A DNA stretch of 51,767 nucleotides from an uncultured Eubacteriales bacterium (GTDB taxonomy: Bacteria; Bacillota; Clostridia; Christensenellales; UBA1242). Where the stretch lies: the NCBI GenBank assembly GCA_948514155.1, contig CAOQYA010000001.1, positions 86,828-138,594 of the forward strand, in the 5' to 3' direction. Below are positions 1-7,271 of the stretch, in pieces. Within the stretch, counting starts at the first letter, position 1, and each line of letters starts with the position of its first letter. The notes below the pieces were generated by a model, which made no database searches, was not told the DNA's origin, and was given only the letters and a program-made list of their open reading frames with translations. Made by a program: the position numbers and the translations under genes.

Positions 1-171
1 GTTAAATTTGAGATAAAAACAACTCTAAAATCAAAAAAAAGTGGGGAGAATGCCCCAATTTATACAATTTTCCTTACTTTAGGCGCAAAAAACGAGTTAA
101 TCGATTTGAGCGTGCCGCAAGAAAATGTGCAGAAAATTTTAAAAAGATTTCAACAAAAAAACTCCGACTAA
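1..171 (+). CDS. C-terminal 56 residues of an unrecognised protein (5' truncated by window edge)
   Basis: An open frame runs from base 1 to a TAA at 169-171. The visible tail is basic and polar with a short hydrophobic stretch (IYTIFLTLGA) and ends in QQKNSD. No family can be assigned from this fragment. The stop codon lies in the loop of a hairpin terminator shared with the convergent gene that follows. The reading frame is probable because it stays open to the edge and ends exactly at a terminator, but the start and length are unknown. Confidence 0.6.
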   Translation, partial: VKFEIKTTLKSKKSGENAPIYTIFLTLGAKNELIDLSVPQENVQKILKRFQQKNSD

Positions 172-187
172 ATGTCAGAGTTTTTTT
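162..187. terminator. Bidirectional terminator between convergent genes
   Basis: The arms CTCCGAC (162-168) and GTCAGAG (174-180) enclose a 5-nt loop. A T-run follows on the plus strand (181-187) and A residues precede it, giving a T-run on the minus strand. The single mismatch is C-A on the plus strand but a G-U wobble on the minus strand, so it should fold better as the terminator of the minus-strand gene. Confidence 0.7.
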
Positions 188-190
188 ATT

Positions 191-415
191 TTAATCTATC
201 CACAGAACTTTGTCTTGTAAAACAATGGTGATTATGTCAACAAGCCAAAGGAAAGGAATTCCAAATACAAGCAAAAGAACTGCAAGAACAATGCCAACAA
301 TATCGTTTTTCTCTACACTTCTGAAAAGTCTGTAAACAACCCAAACAATATCGAGGAATGGAAGTGCAAGCACAATCTTAAGCCACTTTGGAAGGTCGTC
401 AAATGTTTTTACCAT
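191..415 (-). CDS. Small two-helix membrane protein, unknown function
   Basis: This 74-residue protein has a short amphipathic N-terminus (DDLPKWLKIV) and two hydrophobic segments, around residues 12-30 and 40-66, joined by a charged loop (FRSVEKNDI). It reads as a small integral membrane protein. The start is supported by AAAGGAG a few bases upstream of the ATG. It is monocistronic by spacing, with a terminator immediately downstream. I do not recognise a named family. Confidence 0.7.
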   Translation of the reverse strand: MVKTFDDLPKWLKIVLALPFLDIVWVVYRLFRSVEKNDIVGIVLAVLLLVFGIPFLWLVDIITIVLQDKVLWID

Positions 416-519
416 AAGTTTCTGCTCCTTTTAATTTAGTTTTATACTTAATTCTAGTTCTTTGACAGTTTTTTGTCAATCAAAATAAATATATGAATTC
501 TCGGGCAGAAAAATTACTG

Positions 520-1317
520 CTATATCTTGAAAACGACTTTAATCTTGGCTTCGATTTCCATGCTGCCTTTCATTACAGTTTCGGCGTTAGAGATAAGTGT
601 GTCGGTTGCGCGATAAGGCATGCATGTGTAAACACATTCTTCGGTGATTTTTGCGATTTCAAGTTCTCTGTCGGTGAAAGTTGATGCTTTGGCGCGTGCG
701 TCCTCAATGGCAAGTTTTAATGCTTCTTGATAATATGAAGAAACATCTTCGCAATCAAAAGTTATTCCGCCAAGTTGATTTGCGCCCAGTGCTGTGAGTT
801 CGGTTATGTGGCTGCCGATGCTGTCTAAGTCGCGGAATTTAATTTCTAGTGTGCTGCTTGCCTGATAGCCAAGGAACTTGTCGCTGAAGGTGTAGTCGTG
901 CTTTTGATAAACTGAATATCTTTTTGTTTTGATATCTTCTTCGGCAATGCCTTTTTCTTTGAGATAGTTGATAAGCGACATGATTGTGTCGTTGTTTTCT
1001 TTAACTGCAAGTTGAAGGTCGCTGTTTAAACTTTCAACGCCCACTGTCACATATGCGATGTCGGGCGCTGCGCTAACCTTGCCTCCGCCAAACACAACGA
1101 TAAATTGTGGCTTGCGTGCATCCGTTGTTGAGGATGCTCCGAAACTTCCTTCGGTGTTAGTGTTTTCTTTTGGACTTTCAATGATTTCTTCATAACTATA
1201 ATCGGCGTCTTCGCTGACCATTGCGCTTGTGCTGATAAGTTTAGGCGAGCCTGCACCCAGTGCGCAAAGTGAAAGCGTTGCAAGTGAAAAGCATAAAAGT
1301 TTTGTTGTTTTTTTCAT
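520..1317 (-). CDS. SIMPL (DUF541) domain exported protein
   Basis: This 265-residue protein starts with a signal peptide (MKKTTKLLCFSLATLSLCAL). After an acidic linker comes a SIMPL/DUF541 fold: the opening strand VVFGGGKVSAAPDIAYVTVG, the region AVKENNDTIMSLINYLKEKG, the YSVYQKHDY segment, and a C-terminal half EALKLAIEDARAKAS. The family is exported or periplasmic, often of poorly defined function and linked to envelope stress. I chose the ATG at 1315-1317 because GGGAGGAAATT precedes it. An in-frame ATG 17 codons upstream has no such site and would push extra residues in front of the signal peptide. No obvious lipobox is present. Confidence 0.85.
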   Translation of the reverse strand: MKKTTKLLCFSLATLSLCALGAGSPKLISTSAMVSEDADYSYEEIIESPKENTNTEGSFGASSTTDARKPQFIVVFGGGKVSAAPDIAYVTVGVESLNSDLQLAVKENNDTIMSLINYLKEKGIAEEDIKTKRYSVYQKHDYTFSDKFLGYQASSTLEIKFRDLDSIGSHITELTALGANQLGGITFDCEDVSSYYQEALKLAIEDARAKASTFTDRELEIAKITEECVYTCMPYRATDTLISNAETVMKGSMEIEAKIKVVFKI

Positions 1318-1388
1318 AATTTCCTCCCACGCTGATAAGGTGAGAAATATCAGCCTTTTTATTCGCACCCGACTTTTTACAACAAAAA

Positions 1389-1415
1389 AAGCGAAAAATA
1401 CCCATTTTTTCGCTT
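1389..1415 (-). terminator. Hairpin terminator downstream of the radical SAM gene
   Basis: A perfect 10-bp inverted repeat, AAGCGAAAAA (1389-1398) with TTTTTCGCTT (1406-1415), has a short loop. On the minus strand it is followed by a run of T. It lies directly after the stop of the radical SAM gene and upstream of the SIMPL gene. Confidence 0.75.
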
Positions 1416-1420
1416 AATTT

Positions 1421-2215
1421 TTAATAGTTAACAAAGTTTTTGAAGTGAAGTTTGCGTTCTTTGCAGTGCTCGTCTATCTCTTGTGCAAGGTTTTTCCAAT
1501 AAAAAGTGTCGCCTTTACCATATATTTCGTTATACTGCGGCCAAAGGTTTTTGTGAAGACTTTTTATGTATTCAAACACAACTTCTTTATTGGTGCCGCG
1601 AAGATTGAGTTTGTCGAGCCAATATTCGTCCACAAAGTTTTGCGAAAGTTCGATTATCTTTTTGAAATCGGTAAGACCGGGCATAATGGGACAGATAAAT
1701 ATTGCTGTTTTAATTCCATTATTGTGTAATTTTTTCAAAGCGTTTAATCTGCGCTGAATGCTTGGGGCCTTGTCGAGTTCTTGTTTAATTTTCTCTTCGT
1801 GTGTGTTGATTGAAAATATCACTTTCACTGATTTAAGTTGTTTTAGAATGTCGATATCGCGCACGACGAGGTCTGACTTGGTGATAATTGTTATCTCTGT
1901 GTCCGCTGCGATTAACTGCTTAAGAATTTCGCGTGTGATTTGGAAGTTTTCCTCCTCTTCGTTATAGCAATCTGTGACGGTGGAAAGTGTGAGGCGCTTT
2001 CCTTTAATCTTTTCGAGATCAATTTTCTTGTCGCAAAATTTGATGTCGATAAACTTGCCCCACTTTTCGCTGCGGCCAGCCCATTTTTGCATATATGAGG
2101 CATAGCAATAAATGCAGTCGTGCGGGCAGCCAACATATGGGTTAATGGAAAAGTCGTTAGCCGGGACGCCCGACTTTGACAGATAATCCTTAACATGCAC
2201 AATTCTTTGTATCAT
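1421..2215 (-). CDS. SPL-like radical SAM protein
   Basis: This 264-residue protein carries the radical SAM [4Fe-4S] motif CPHDCIYC (CX3CX2C) about 30 residues from the N-terminus, preceded by SINPYVG, which is typical of the spore-photoproduct-lyase-like family (COG1533). It also has LSTVTDCYNEEE and ITIITKSDLVVRDIDIL, matching the substrate-side strands of that family. The role is unknown; such proteins are often annotated as DNA-repair-like, but the photolyase-specific C-terminus cannot be verified here. Two nearby ATGs exist (2219-2221 and 2213-2215). A TAAAAT -10 element directly abuts the first and ends 6 nt before the second, so I prefer the second, which implies a leaderless mRNA. Confidence 0.85.
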   Translation of the reverse strand: MIQRIVHVKDYLSKSGVPANDFSINPYVGCPHDCIYCYASYMQKWAGRSEKWGKFIDIKFCDKKIDLEKIKGKRLTLSTVTDCYNEEEENFQITREILKQLIAADTEITIITKSDLVVRDIDILKQLKSVKVIFSINTHEEKIKQELDKAPSIQRRLNALKKLHNNGIKTAIFICPIMPGLTDFKKIIELSQNFVDEYWLDKLNLRGTNKEVVFEYIKSLHKNLWPQYNEIYGKGDTFYWKNLAQEIDEHCKERKLHFKNFVNY

Positions 2216-2221
2216 GCTCAT

Positions 2222-2230
2222 ATTTTATCA
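2222..2230 (-). promoter_or_regulatory. Extended -10 promoter giving a predicted leaderless start
   Basis: On the minus strand TGATAAAAT (extended -10) spans 2230-2222 and is followed by 6 nt and then ATG at 2215. The -35 region 17 bp upstream is weak (TTCCAG). No ribosome binding site fits at a normal distance. Confidence 0.5.
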
Positions 2231-2240
2231 CATTCTCCAC

Positions 2241-2269
2241 TTGACTGGAAGTGTTTTTTGGGTTAAAAT
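2241..2269 (+). promoter_or_regulatory. Promoter of the Fic gene
   Basis: TTGACT (2241-2246), a 17-bp spacer and TAAAAT (2264-2269). Transcription would begin just before the GAGAGGTGA ribosome binding site of the gene at 2286. Confidence 0.7.
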
Positions 2270-2285
2270 AGCACGAGAGGTGAAC

Positions 2286-3155
2286 ATGGAAGAAAATAGA
2301 TTGTGGCTTTATGAAGAAAACGAGACCGAATTTAAAGTAAACGAAGATAAACTGAAAGTAAAACTTGAGCAGATATTAGAAAACAAGAAGGCGATTGACA
2401 ACATTATTGAAGAAAAGGGCTTTCCTGTGAAAGAGGCTAAACGCTTTGAGATTATGGGTGGCATAAGTTCCTTGCTCTTGGAAAATAAAGAAGCAAGAGA
2501 GCACATGCCGCCATTTGGTCAAATATCAGAAAACAACTTCAAGATTATGACTTCTTTTATACAGGCCAACGAAAGGCTGGATGCGATGCTGGAGAAGGAA
2601 GGATATCTCTATCCCGACATGCTGCCACTACTGCACAGAGTGCTTGTGGGTTATGACGAAAATATTGCAGACAGAGATAAAGGACGATTTAGAGATGCCG
2701 GGTCAGACCTTATTCAAATGGGATATTTTATCCCCACAAAAGGCAAAGATGTTAAAATCGAAACAAGTCTTGCTTTCTCAAAGTATTGTATTCTAGACAA
2801 TAAACATCTAGGACGGGGGGGGGTATTGTCGAATATATTAAACACGGCAAAAATCCACGCACAGCTTGTTAGAATTCAGCCGTTTTTGGACGGAAATAAA
2901 AGAATTGCGTTTTTAACAGTGAACGGAATGCTTAAACTTGGAGGGCTTTTGCCTGTAACCTTGTGTGAAACAGAGGCGGAGCAAGAGCAATATTCTGACG
3001 CACTCAAAACAGCAATAGTTGGCAGAGATGTCACTCCACTTGCCGAGCATATTATGGACAGCGAACTTAAAAGACAACAATCGATACTTGATAGTCACAC
3101 AATTAATGTGATTGGAAATAAGTTGTTGCTTAGCAGAGAAGATTTAAATAAATGA
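2286..3155 (+). CDS. Fic-family protein with a His-to-Gln change in the catalytic motif
   Basis: This 289-residue protein has the Fic core. A helical N-terminal part is followed by a flap-like segment (DKGRFRDAG), the IHAQLVR helix and the signature QPFLDGNKR. Fic enzymes AMPylate or otherwise modify target hydroxyls using HPFx(D/E)GN(G/K)R. Here residue 198 is Gln (codon CAG at 2877-2879) in place of the catalytic His, while the Asp/Gly/Asn/Lys/Arg residues that bind phosphates are kept. The ATG at 2286 follows GAGAGGTGA; an in-frame upstream ATG at 2214 lacks a site. A 9-G tract at 2815-2823 lies inside the gene upstream of the motif and leaves the frame open. An intact but possibly catalytically altered protein is likely. 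Confidence 0.8.
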   Translation: MEENRLWLYEENETEFKVNEDKLKVKLEQILENKKAIDNIIEEKGFPVKEAKRFEIMGGISSLLLENKEAREHMPPFGQISENNFKIMTSFIQANERLDAMLEKEGYLYPDMLPLLHRVLVGYDENIADRDKGRFRDAGSDLIQMGYFIPTKGKDVKIETSLAFSKYCILDNKHLGRGGVLSNILNTAKIHAQLVRIQPFLDGNKRIAFLTVNGMLKLGGLLPVTLCETEAEQEQYSDALKTAIVGRDVTPLAEHIMDSELKRQQSILDSHTINVIGNKLLLSREDLNK

Positions 3156-3181
3156 AAAAAGCACGCGTGGCGTGCTTTTTT
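3155..3181. terminator. Bidirectional terminator
   Basis: GCACGC (3161-3166), loop GTG, GCGTGC (3170-3175), flanked by A6 and T-run. It serves both the Fic gene and the convergent gene ending at 3180. Confidence 0.85.
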
Positions 3182-3572
3182 ATCTTAATGGAAACAGTTC
3201 TTTTTCGAGCTGTTCATAGCCCATAAGTTTTTCGAATTTTGAGATGTCATTGCATTGCTTTGCGGTGAGTTCTGACGAAGAGATATTTTTTAATTTGCCA
3301 ATAAAGTAGCAATTATTGAGGACTTTATCTTTTTTAGGGAAAACTATTATGTCTTCAAAACTTTTTCCCATAGAAAGTTTTACTCTGATGTTGAAAAGCT
3401 CTTCCTTAGTGTGAATTTTTGCGATGTTTATATAGCCACCTGTATTTTCCATTTTGCAGAAGATATCGTTCTCGCTTATCACATGTGCGTTATCGATAAG
3501 GTTAGGGGTGTGACTTTCGCTTAGTTCGTTCATTTTGTATAAAGTTGCTCTAACATATTTTTCGATTTTCAT
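3180..3572 (-). CDS. Unrecognised 130-residue cytoplasmic protein
   Basis: No signal peptide or membrane segment is visible. The sequence is mixed alpha/beta in character (ENTGGYINIAKIHTKEELFN, then KKDKVLNNCYFIGKLKNI), and I cannot name a family. The start is supported by AAGGAG upstream of the ATG. A good promoter (TTGACT, 17 bp, TAAAAT, minus strand, 3627 to 3599) lies about 30 bp further up. The gene is monocistronic and convergent with the Fic gene; a functional link between them is not shown. Confidence 0.75.
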   Translation of the reverse strand: MKIEKYVRATLYKMNELSESHTPNLIDNAHVISENDIFCKMENTGGYINIAKIHTKEELFNIRVKLSMGKSFEDIIVFPKKDKVLNNCYFIGKLKNISSSELTAKQCNDISKFEKLMGYEQLEKELFPLR

Positions 3573-3598
3573 TTGATTTTCTCCTTAGACAAGATTGT

Positions 3599-3627
3599 AT
3601 TTTACATGATTGATGCCATTAAGTCAA
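3599..3627 (-). promoter_or_regulatory. Promoter of the 130-residue protein gene
   Basis: On the minus strand TTGACT (3627-3622), a 17-bp spacer and TAAAAT (3604-3599). The rest of the 360-bp gap (3573-3932) is AT-rich and shows only this promoter and the nrdD control region. Confidence 0.65.
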
Positions 3628-3839
3628 TATTTTAATTAAATTTATATATATAAATTTTACATAATAGCGTTTTTTAGAGTTTGACTTTAAATCAGAGGGT
3701 CTGTGTTTTTGAGATTTCACTGTTAATATGTGACAATTTCAAAAAAAATATAGTCGAAAAATGACGAGATGTTTATCAAAATAGAACTGTTGTGTCCTAA
3801 AACTCGGGGCTATAGCGAATAGTTAAAAATTGACTAAAA

Positions 3840-3898
3840 ACACAATATATGTAAATAATGATTTTTGCTTGACACAATATCTTGTGTTATGCTAAAGT
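3840..3898 (+). promoter_or_regulatory. nrdD promoter with a pair of NrdR-like boxes
   Basis: The promoter is TTGACA (3869-3874), an 18-bp spacer and TAAAGT (3893-3898), with an extended TGC. ACACAATATCTTGTGT (3872-3887) matches the NrdR consensus acaCwAtATaTwGtgt at 15 of 16 positions and covers the -35 end and spacer. A second, degenerate copy, ACACAATATATGTAAA (3840-3855), begins exactly 32 bp upstream, the three-turn spacing usual for NrdR box pairs. NrdR is the ATP/dATP-sensing repressor of ribonucleotide reductase operons; its gene is not in this window. Confidence 0.75.
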
Positions 3899-3932
3899 CA
3901 AGATAGTTTGAAAATCTTAAAAGGAGTTTGTT

Positions 3933-6305
3933 ATGGAAAAGATTATCAAAAGAGACGGAAGAGTGGTGGACTACGATATCTCTAAGATTGAGAACGCTAT
4001 CGTTAAGGCTATGCTTTCACTGGGTGAGGGGGATGTGCGAGATGCCAGAAAACTTGCCAAAATCACCGAACTTGAACTTTCGGAGAAGTTCGAAAACAGG
4101 CTTCCAAGCGTGGAAGACATTCAAGATGTTGTGGAAATGGTGCTAATGAAAAATGGCTTCGAGAATGTTGCCAAGTGCTACATTCTCTATCGCAAAAGCC
4201 GCGAGAAAATGAGAGATGTTTCGGGAACGCTCATGGACTACAAAAACACAATCGACAAATATCTTAAACTTTCCGACTGGAGAGTTAAAGAAAACTCTAC
4301 AGTGACATATTCAGTTGGCGGACTTATTCTTTCGAACTCTGGCGCAATGACTGCCAATTATTGGCTCAGCGAGGTCTACGATAAGGAAATTGCCGACGCG
4401 CACAAGAACTGCGATATTCACCTTCACGACCTTTCGATGCTGACAGGCTACTGCGCCGGCTGGTCGCTGAAACAACTGATTAAGGAAGGCCTCGGCGGAA
4501 TTCCGGGTAAGATTTCTTCTTCGCCGGCAAGCCACCTTTCCACGCTTTGCAACCAGATGGTCAACTTCCTTGGCATCATGCAAAATGAGTGGGCGGGCGC
4601 GCAAGCATTTTCGTCGTTCGACACATATCTTGCACCTTTTGTTAAGGTGGACAACCTCACTTACAAAGAGGTTAAGCAGTGTGTTCAGTCTTTTGTGTAT
4701 GGAGTGAACACTCCTTCGCGCTGGGGCACACAGGCGCCATTTACCAACATCACGCTGGACTGGGTTGTTCCGGCAGACCTTGCAGAACTTCCTGCAATCG
4801 TTGGCGGCAAGGAGCAGAACTTTAAATATAAAGACTGCAAGAAAGAAATGGACATGGTCAACAAGGCGTTCATTGAAATTATGATTGAAGGTGACGCTAA
4901 CGGCCGTGGCTTCCAATATCCAATTCCAACATATTCGATCACAAAAGAATTTGATTGGTCGGAAACAGAGAATAACAAACTTCTTTTTGAAATGACCACA
5001 AAATATGGCACACCATATTTCTCCAACTACATCAACAGCGACATGGAGCCTAGCGATGTTCGAAGCATGTGCTGCAGACTTAGACTTGACCTTAGAGAAC
5101 TTCGCAAAAAATCGGGCGGCTTCTTTGGCAGCGGCGAGAGCACAGGCTCAATCGGCGTTGTGACAATCAACATGCCTAAAATTGCATATCTTGCAACTGA
5201 CGAAAACGATTTCTTTGCAAGGCTCGATAAGATTATGGATATCTCAGCTCGCTCACTTAAAATGAAGAGAGAGACAATCACTCAACTTCTTGAGGCAGGG
5301 CTCTATCCATACACAAAACGCTATCTTGGCACATTTAACAACCACTTCTCAACAATAGGCCTTGTTGGCATGAATGAAGCTTGCCTCAATGCTAAGTGGC
5401 TTAGAGCGGACATGACAAGAAGAGAAGCGCAAGAGTTCACAAAGAAGGTGCTCAATCACATGAGAGAACGCCTCTCTGACTATCAAGAAAAATATGGCGA
5501 CCTCTACAACTTGGAAGCAACTCCGGCGGAGAGCACATCCTTCCGTCTTGCAAAGCACGATAAGGAAAGATTTCCTGACATTATCACTGCAAACGAAGGA
5601 AAAACTCCTTACTACACCAACAGTTCACATCTGCCTGTTGGCTACACTGCCGACATTTTTGAAGCGCTTGATATTCAAGACGAACTTCAAACGCTCTACA
5701 CATCTGGCACAGTTTTCCATGCATTCCTCGGTCAGAAACTTGACAACTGGAAGGCGACTGCAGAACTTGTGAGAAAGATTGCAGAGAACTACAAACTTCC
5801 ATATTACACAATGAGCCCAACATATTCCGTTTGCCGCGAGCATGGATATATTGTCGGCGAAGTTTACACCTGCCCAGAATGCGGAGCAAAGACCGAAGTT
5901 TACAGCAGAATTACTGGCTACTATCGCCCAGTTCAGAACTGGAACGACGGCAAGTCGCAAGAGTTTAAGGACCGCGTGACATATGACATTTCGCACTCGG
6001 TGCTCAAAAAATCGGGCTGCTGTGATAATAAATGCGAGTGCCACAGCGAAACAAATGCTGACAAAGTTGGAAATGAAACACTTCTTTTCGCAACAAAGAC
6101 CTGCCCAAATTGCAAAATGGCAAAGAGGCTTCTCGACGCTGCCGGCGTTAAATATATGGTTGTTGATGCCGAGGACGAAAAAGACTTGACTGTTAAACTT
6201 GGCGTGAAAAAAGCACCAACCTTGCTTGTGCCAAATGGGAAAGAATATCTCAGATTTGACAATGCAAGCGAAATCAACAGATATATTGAAGGACTAAAGA
6301 AATAA
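3933..6305 (+). CDS. nrdD: Anaerobic (class III) ribonucleoside-triphosphate reductase with C-terminal redoxin domain
   Basis: This 790-residue protein makes deoxyribonucleotides from NTPs by glycyl-radical chemistry. Residues 1-92 form an ATP-cone (KIIKRDGRVVDYDISKIENA). The catalytic barrel follows, with CCRLRLDLREL and a Gly/Ser-rich loop, then a Cys-containing metal-binding-like segment (CREHGY, CPECGAK). The glycyl radical loop is SRITGYYRPVQNWNDGK, with the probable radical Gly662. After a Cys-rich linker (CCDNKCEC), residues about 710-790 form a glutaredoxin/thioredoxin-like domain with CPNC at 724-727. The length exceeds usual NrdD (about 700) by that domain. The ATG at 3933 follows AAAAGGAG. 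The stop overlaps the next start (TAATG), so the reductase is co-translated. The fused redoxin implies a thiol rather than formate reductant (inference). Confidence 0.95.
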   Translation: MEKIIKRDGRVVDYDISKIENAIVKAMLSLGEGDVRDARKLAKITELELSEKFENRLPSVEDIQDVVEMVLMKNGFENVAKCYILYRKSREKMRDVSGTLMDYKNTIDKYLKLSDWRVKENSTVTYSVGGLILSNSGAMTANYWLSEVYDKEIADAHKNCDIHLHDLSMLTGYCAGWSLKQLIKEGLGGIPGKISSSPASHLSTLCNQMVNFLGIMQNEWAGAQAFSSFDTYLAPFVKVDNLTYKEVKQCVQSFVYGVNTPSRWGTQAPFTNITLDWVVPADLAELPAIVGGKEQNFKYKDCKKEMDMVNKAFIEIMIEGDANGRGFQYPIPTYSITKEFDWSETENNKLLFEMTTKYGTPYFSNYINSDMEPSDVRSMCCRLRLDLRELRKKSGGFFGSGESTGSIGVVTINMPKIAYLATDENDFFARLDKIMDISARSLKMKRETITQLLEAGLYPYTKRYLGTFNNHFSTIGLVGMNEACLNAKWLRADMTRREAQEFTKKVLNHMRERLSDYQEKYGDLYNLEATPAESTSFRLAKHDKERFPDIITANEGKTPYYTNSSHLPVGYTADIFEALDIQDELQTLYTSGTVFHAFLGQKLDNWKATAELVRKIAENYKLPYYTMSPTYSVCREHGYIVGEVYTCPECGAKTEVYSRITGYYRPVQNWNDGKSQEFKDRVTYDISHSVLKKSGCCDNKCECHSETNADKVGNETLLFATKTCPNCKMAKRLLDAAGVKYMVVDAEDEKDLTVKLGVKKAPTLLVPNGKEYLRFDNASEINRYIEGLKK

Positions 6306-7210
6306 TGAGCGATATTTTAATTATCGGAGCAGGGGCGGCGGGCATGACAGCCGCCCTCTACTCTTTAAGAAATGGAAAAAGCGTGACGATAGTGGAGCAG
6401 GAAGGAATTGGCGGGCAGATTGCTCAGTCACCAAGAGTTGAAAACTTTCCCACAATCATGCAAATTTCGGGGGCGGAACTTGCCGATAAGATGTTTGAAC
6501 AAATCACCGAGCATGGCGCGGAGTTTAAGTTCGGAAAGGTTTTAAGTTTGCATAAGACCGAGGGCGGCTTTGAAGCCAAAACTGAGTTTGAAACAATTCG
6601 GGCAAAGAGCGTGATAATCGCTAGCGGGGTGGAGCACAGAAAACTCAATCTCAAAAACGAGGAAGAACTGATTGGCCACGGCATAAGCTACTGCGCGCTG
6701 TGTGACGGTGCTTTCTATGCGGGAGAGGATGTTGTGCTGATAGGCGACGGCAACACCGCACTGCAATATGCGCTTCTTCTTTCTTCCTATTGCAAAAGCG
6801 TGCATGTGGTGACCATGTCGGACAGATTTTTTGGCGACGGCTCGCTTGTTAATGCGCTTGAAAAAAAGGAAAACATCAAAGTTACGCACGAGGCAAAACT
6901 TATCGAACTTATTGGAGAAAAAGAACTTGAAGGGCTTGTCTTTGAAAAGAAAAAGGGCGGCAAGTTTACTCTTAAAACAAAAGCGCTTTTTGTTGCTATC
7001 GGTCTAGTGCCGAATAACAAACTTTATCAGAGTTTTGTCGACCTTGACGAGAGGGGATACATCATCGCTGACGAAAACTTAGCCACAAAAACGGAGGGTT
7101 TGTTCGTGGCGGGCGATTGCCGAGTTAAAAAGGTAAGACAACTCACAACTGCGTGCTCGGACGGAGCAATCGCAGCAACATGCGCCTGCAACTATCTTCA
7201 AACAAAATAA
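6305..7210 (+). CDS. trxB: Thioredoxin-reductase-like FAD flavoprotein
   Basis: This 301-residue protein has the FAD-binding GAGAAG near the N-terminus, the redox pair Cys130/Cys133 in YCALCDGAF, a second dinucleotide fold with GDGNTA, and the closing FAD motif GLFVAGDCR. It should reduce a redoxin, most likely the domain fused to the preceding NrdD, with which it overlaps by one base (TAATG). The NADPH-specifying HRRxxxR segment of classical TrxB is absent: the equivalent position reads VVTMSDRFFGDG. The electron donor may therefore be NADH or ferredoxin (inference). The gene is downstream of the NrdR-controlled promoter and probably in the same mRNA. Confidence 0.88.
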   Translation: MSDILIIGAGAAGMTAALYSLRNGKSVTIVEQEGIGGQIAQSPRVENFPTIMQISGAELADKMFEQITEHGAEFKFGKVLSLHKTEGGFEAKTEFETIRAKSVIIASGVEHRKLNLKNEEELIGHGISYCALCDGAFYAGEDVVLIGDGNTALQYALLLSSYCKSVHVVTMSDRFFGDGSLVNALEKKENIKVTHEAKLIELIGEKELEGLVFEKKKGGKFTLKTKALFVAIGLVPNNKLYQSFVDLDERGYIIADENLATKTEGLFVAGDCRVKKVRQLTTACSDGAIAATCACNYLQTK

Positions 7211-7241
7211 AAGTTTGTTAATGTTTGAAAACTTAGAAGTA

Positions 7242-7271
7242 TAAAAAAAACACCCTACAGGGTGTTTTTTT
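7242..7271. terminator. Bidirectional terminator between the nrdD operon and nrdG
   Basis: ACACCC (7250-7255), loop TACA-like, GGGTGT (7260-7265), with A8 before and T8 after. It lies between the convergent stops at 7210 and 7270. Confidence 0.85.

Noticed and set aside
2214..2285. N-terminal extension of the Fic protein from the ATG at 2214
   Set aside because: It would place the start upstream of the promoter found at 2241-2269 and has no ribosome binding site; GAGAGGTGA supports 2286.
4311..4916. 201-residue minus-strand frame within nrdD
   Set aside because: Fully inside the nrdD coding sequence, with no initiation signal.
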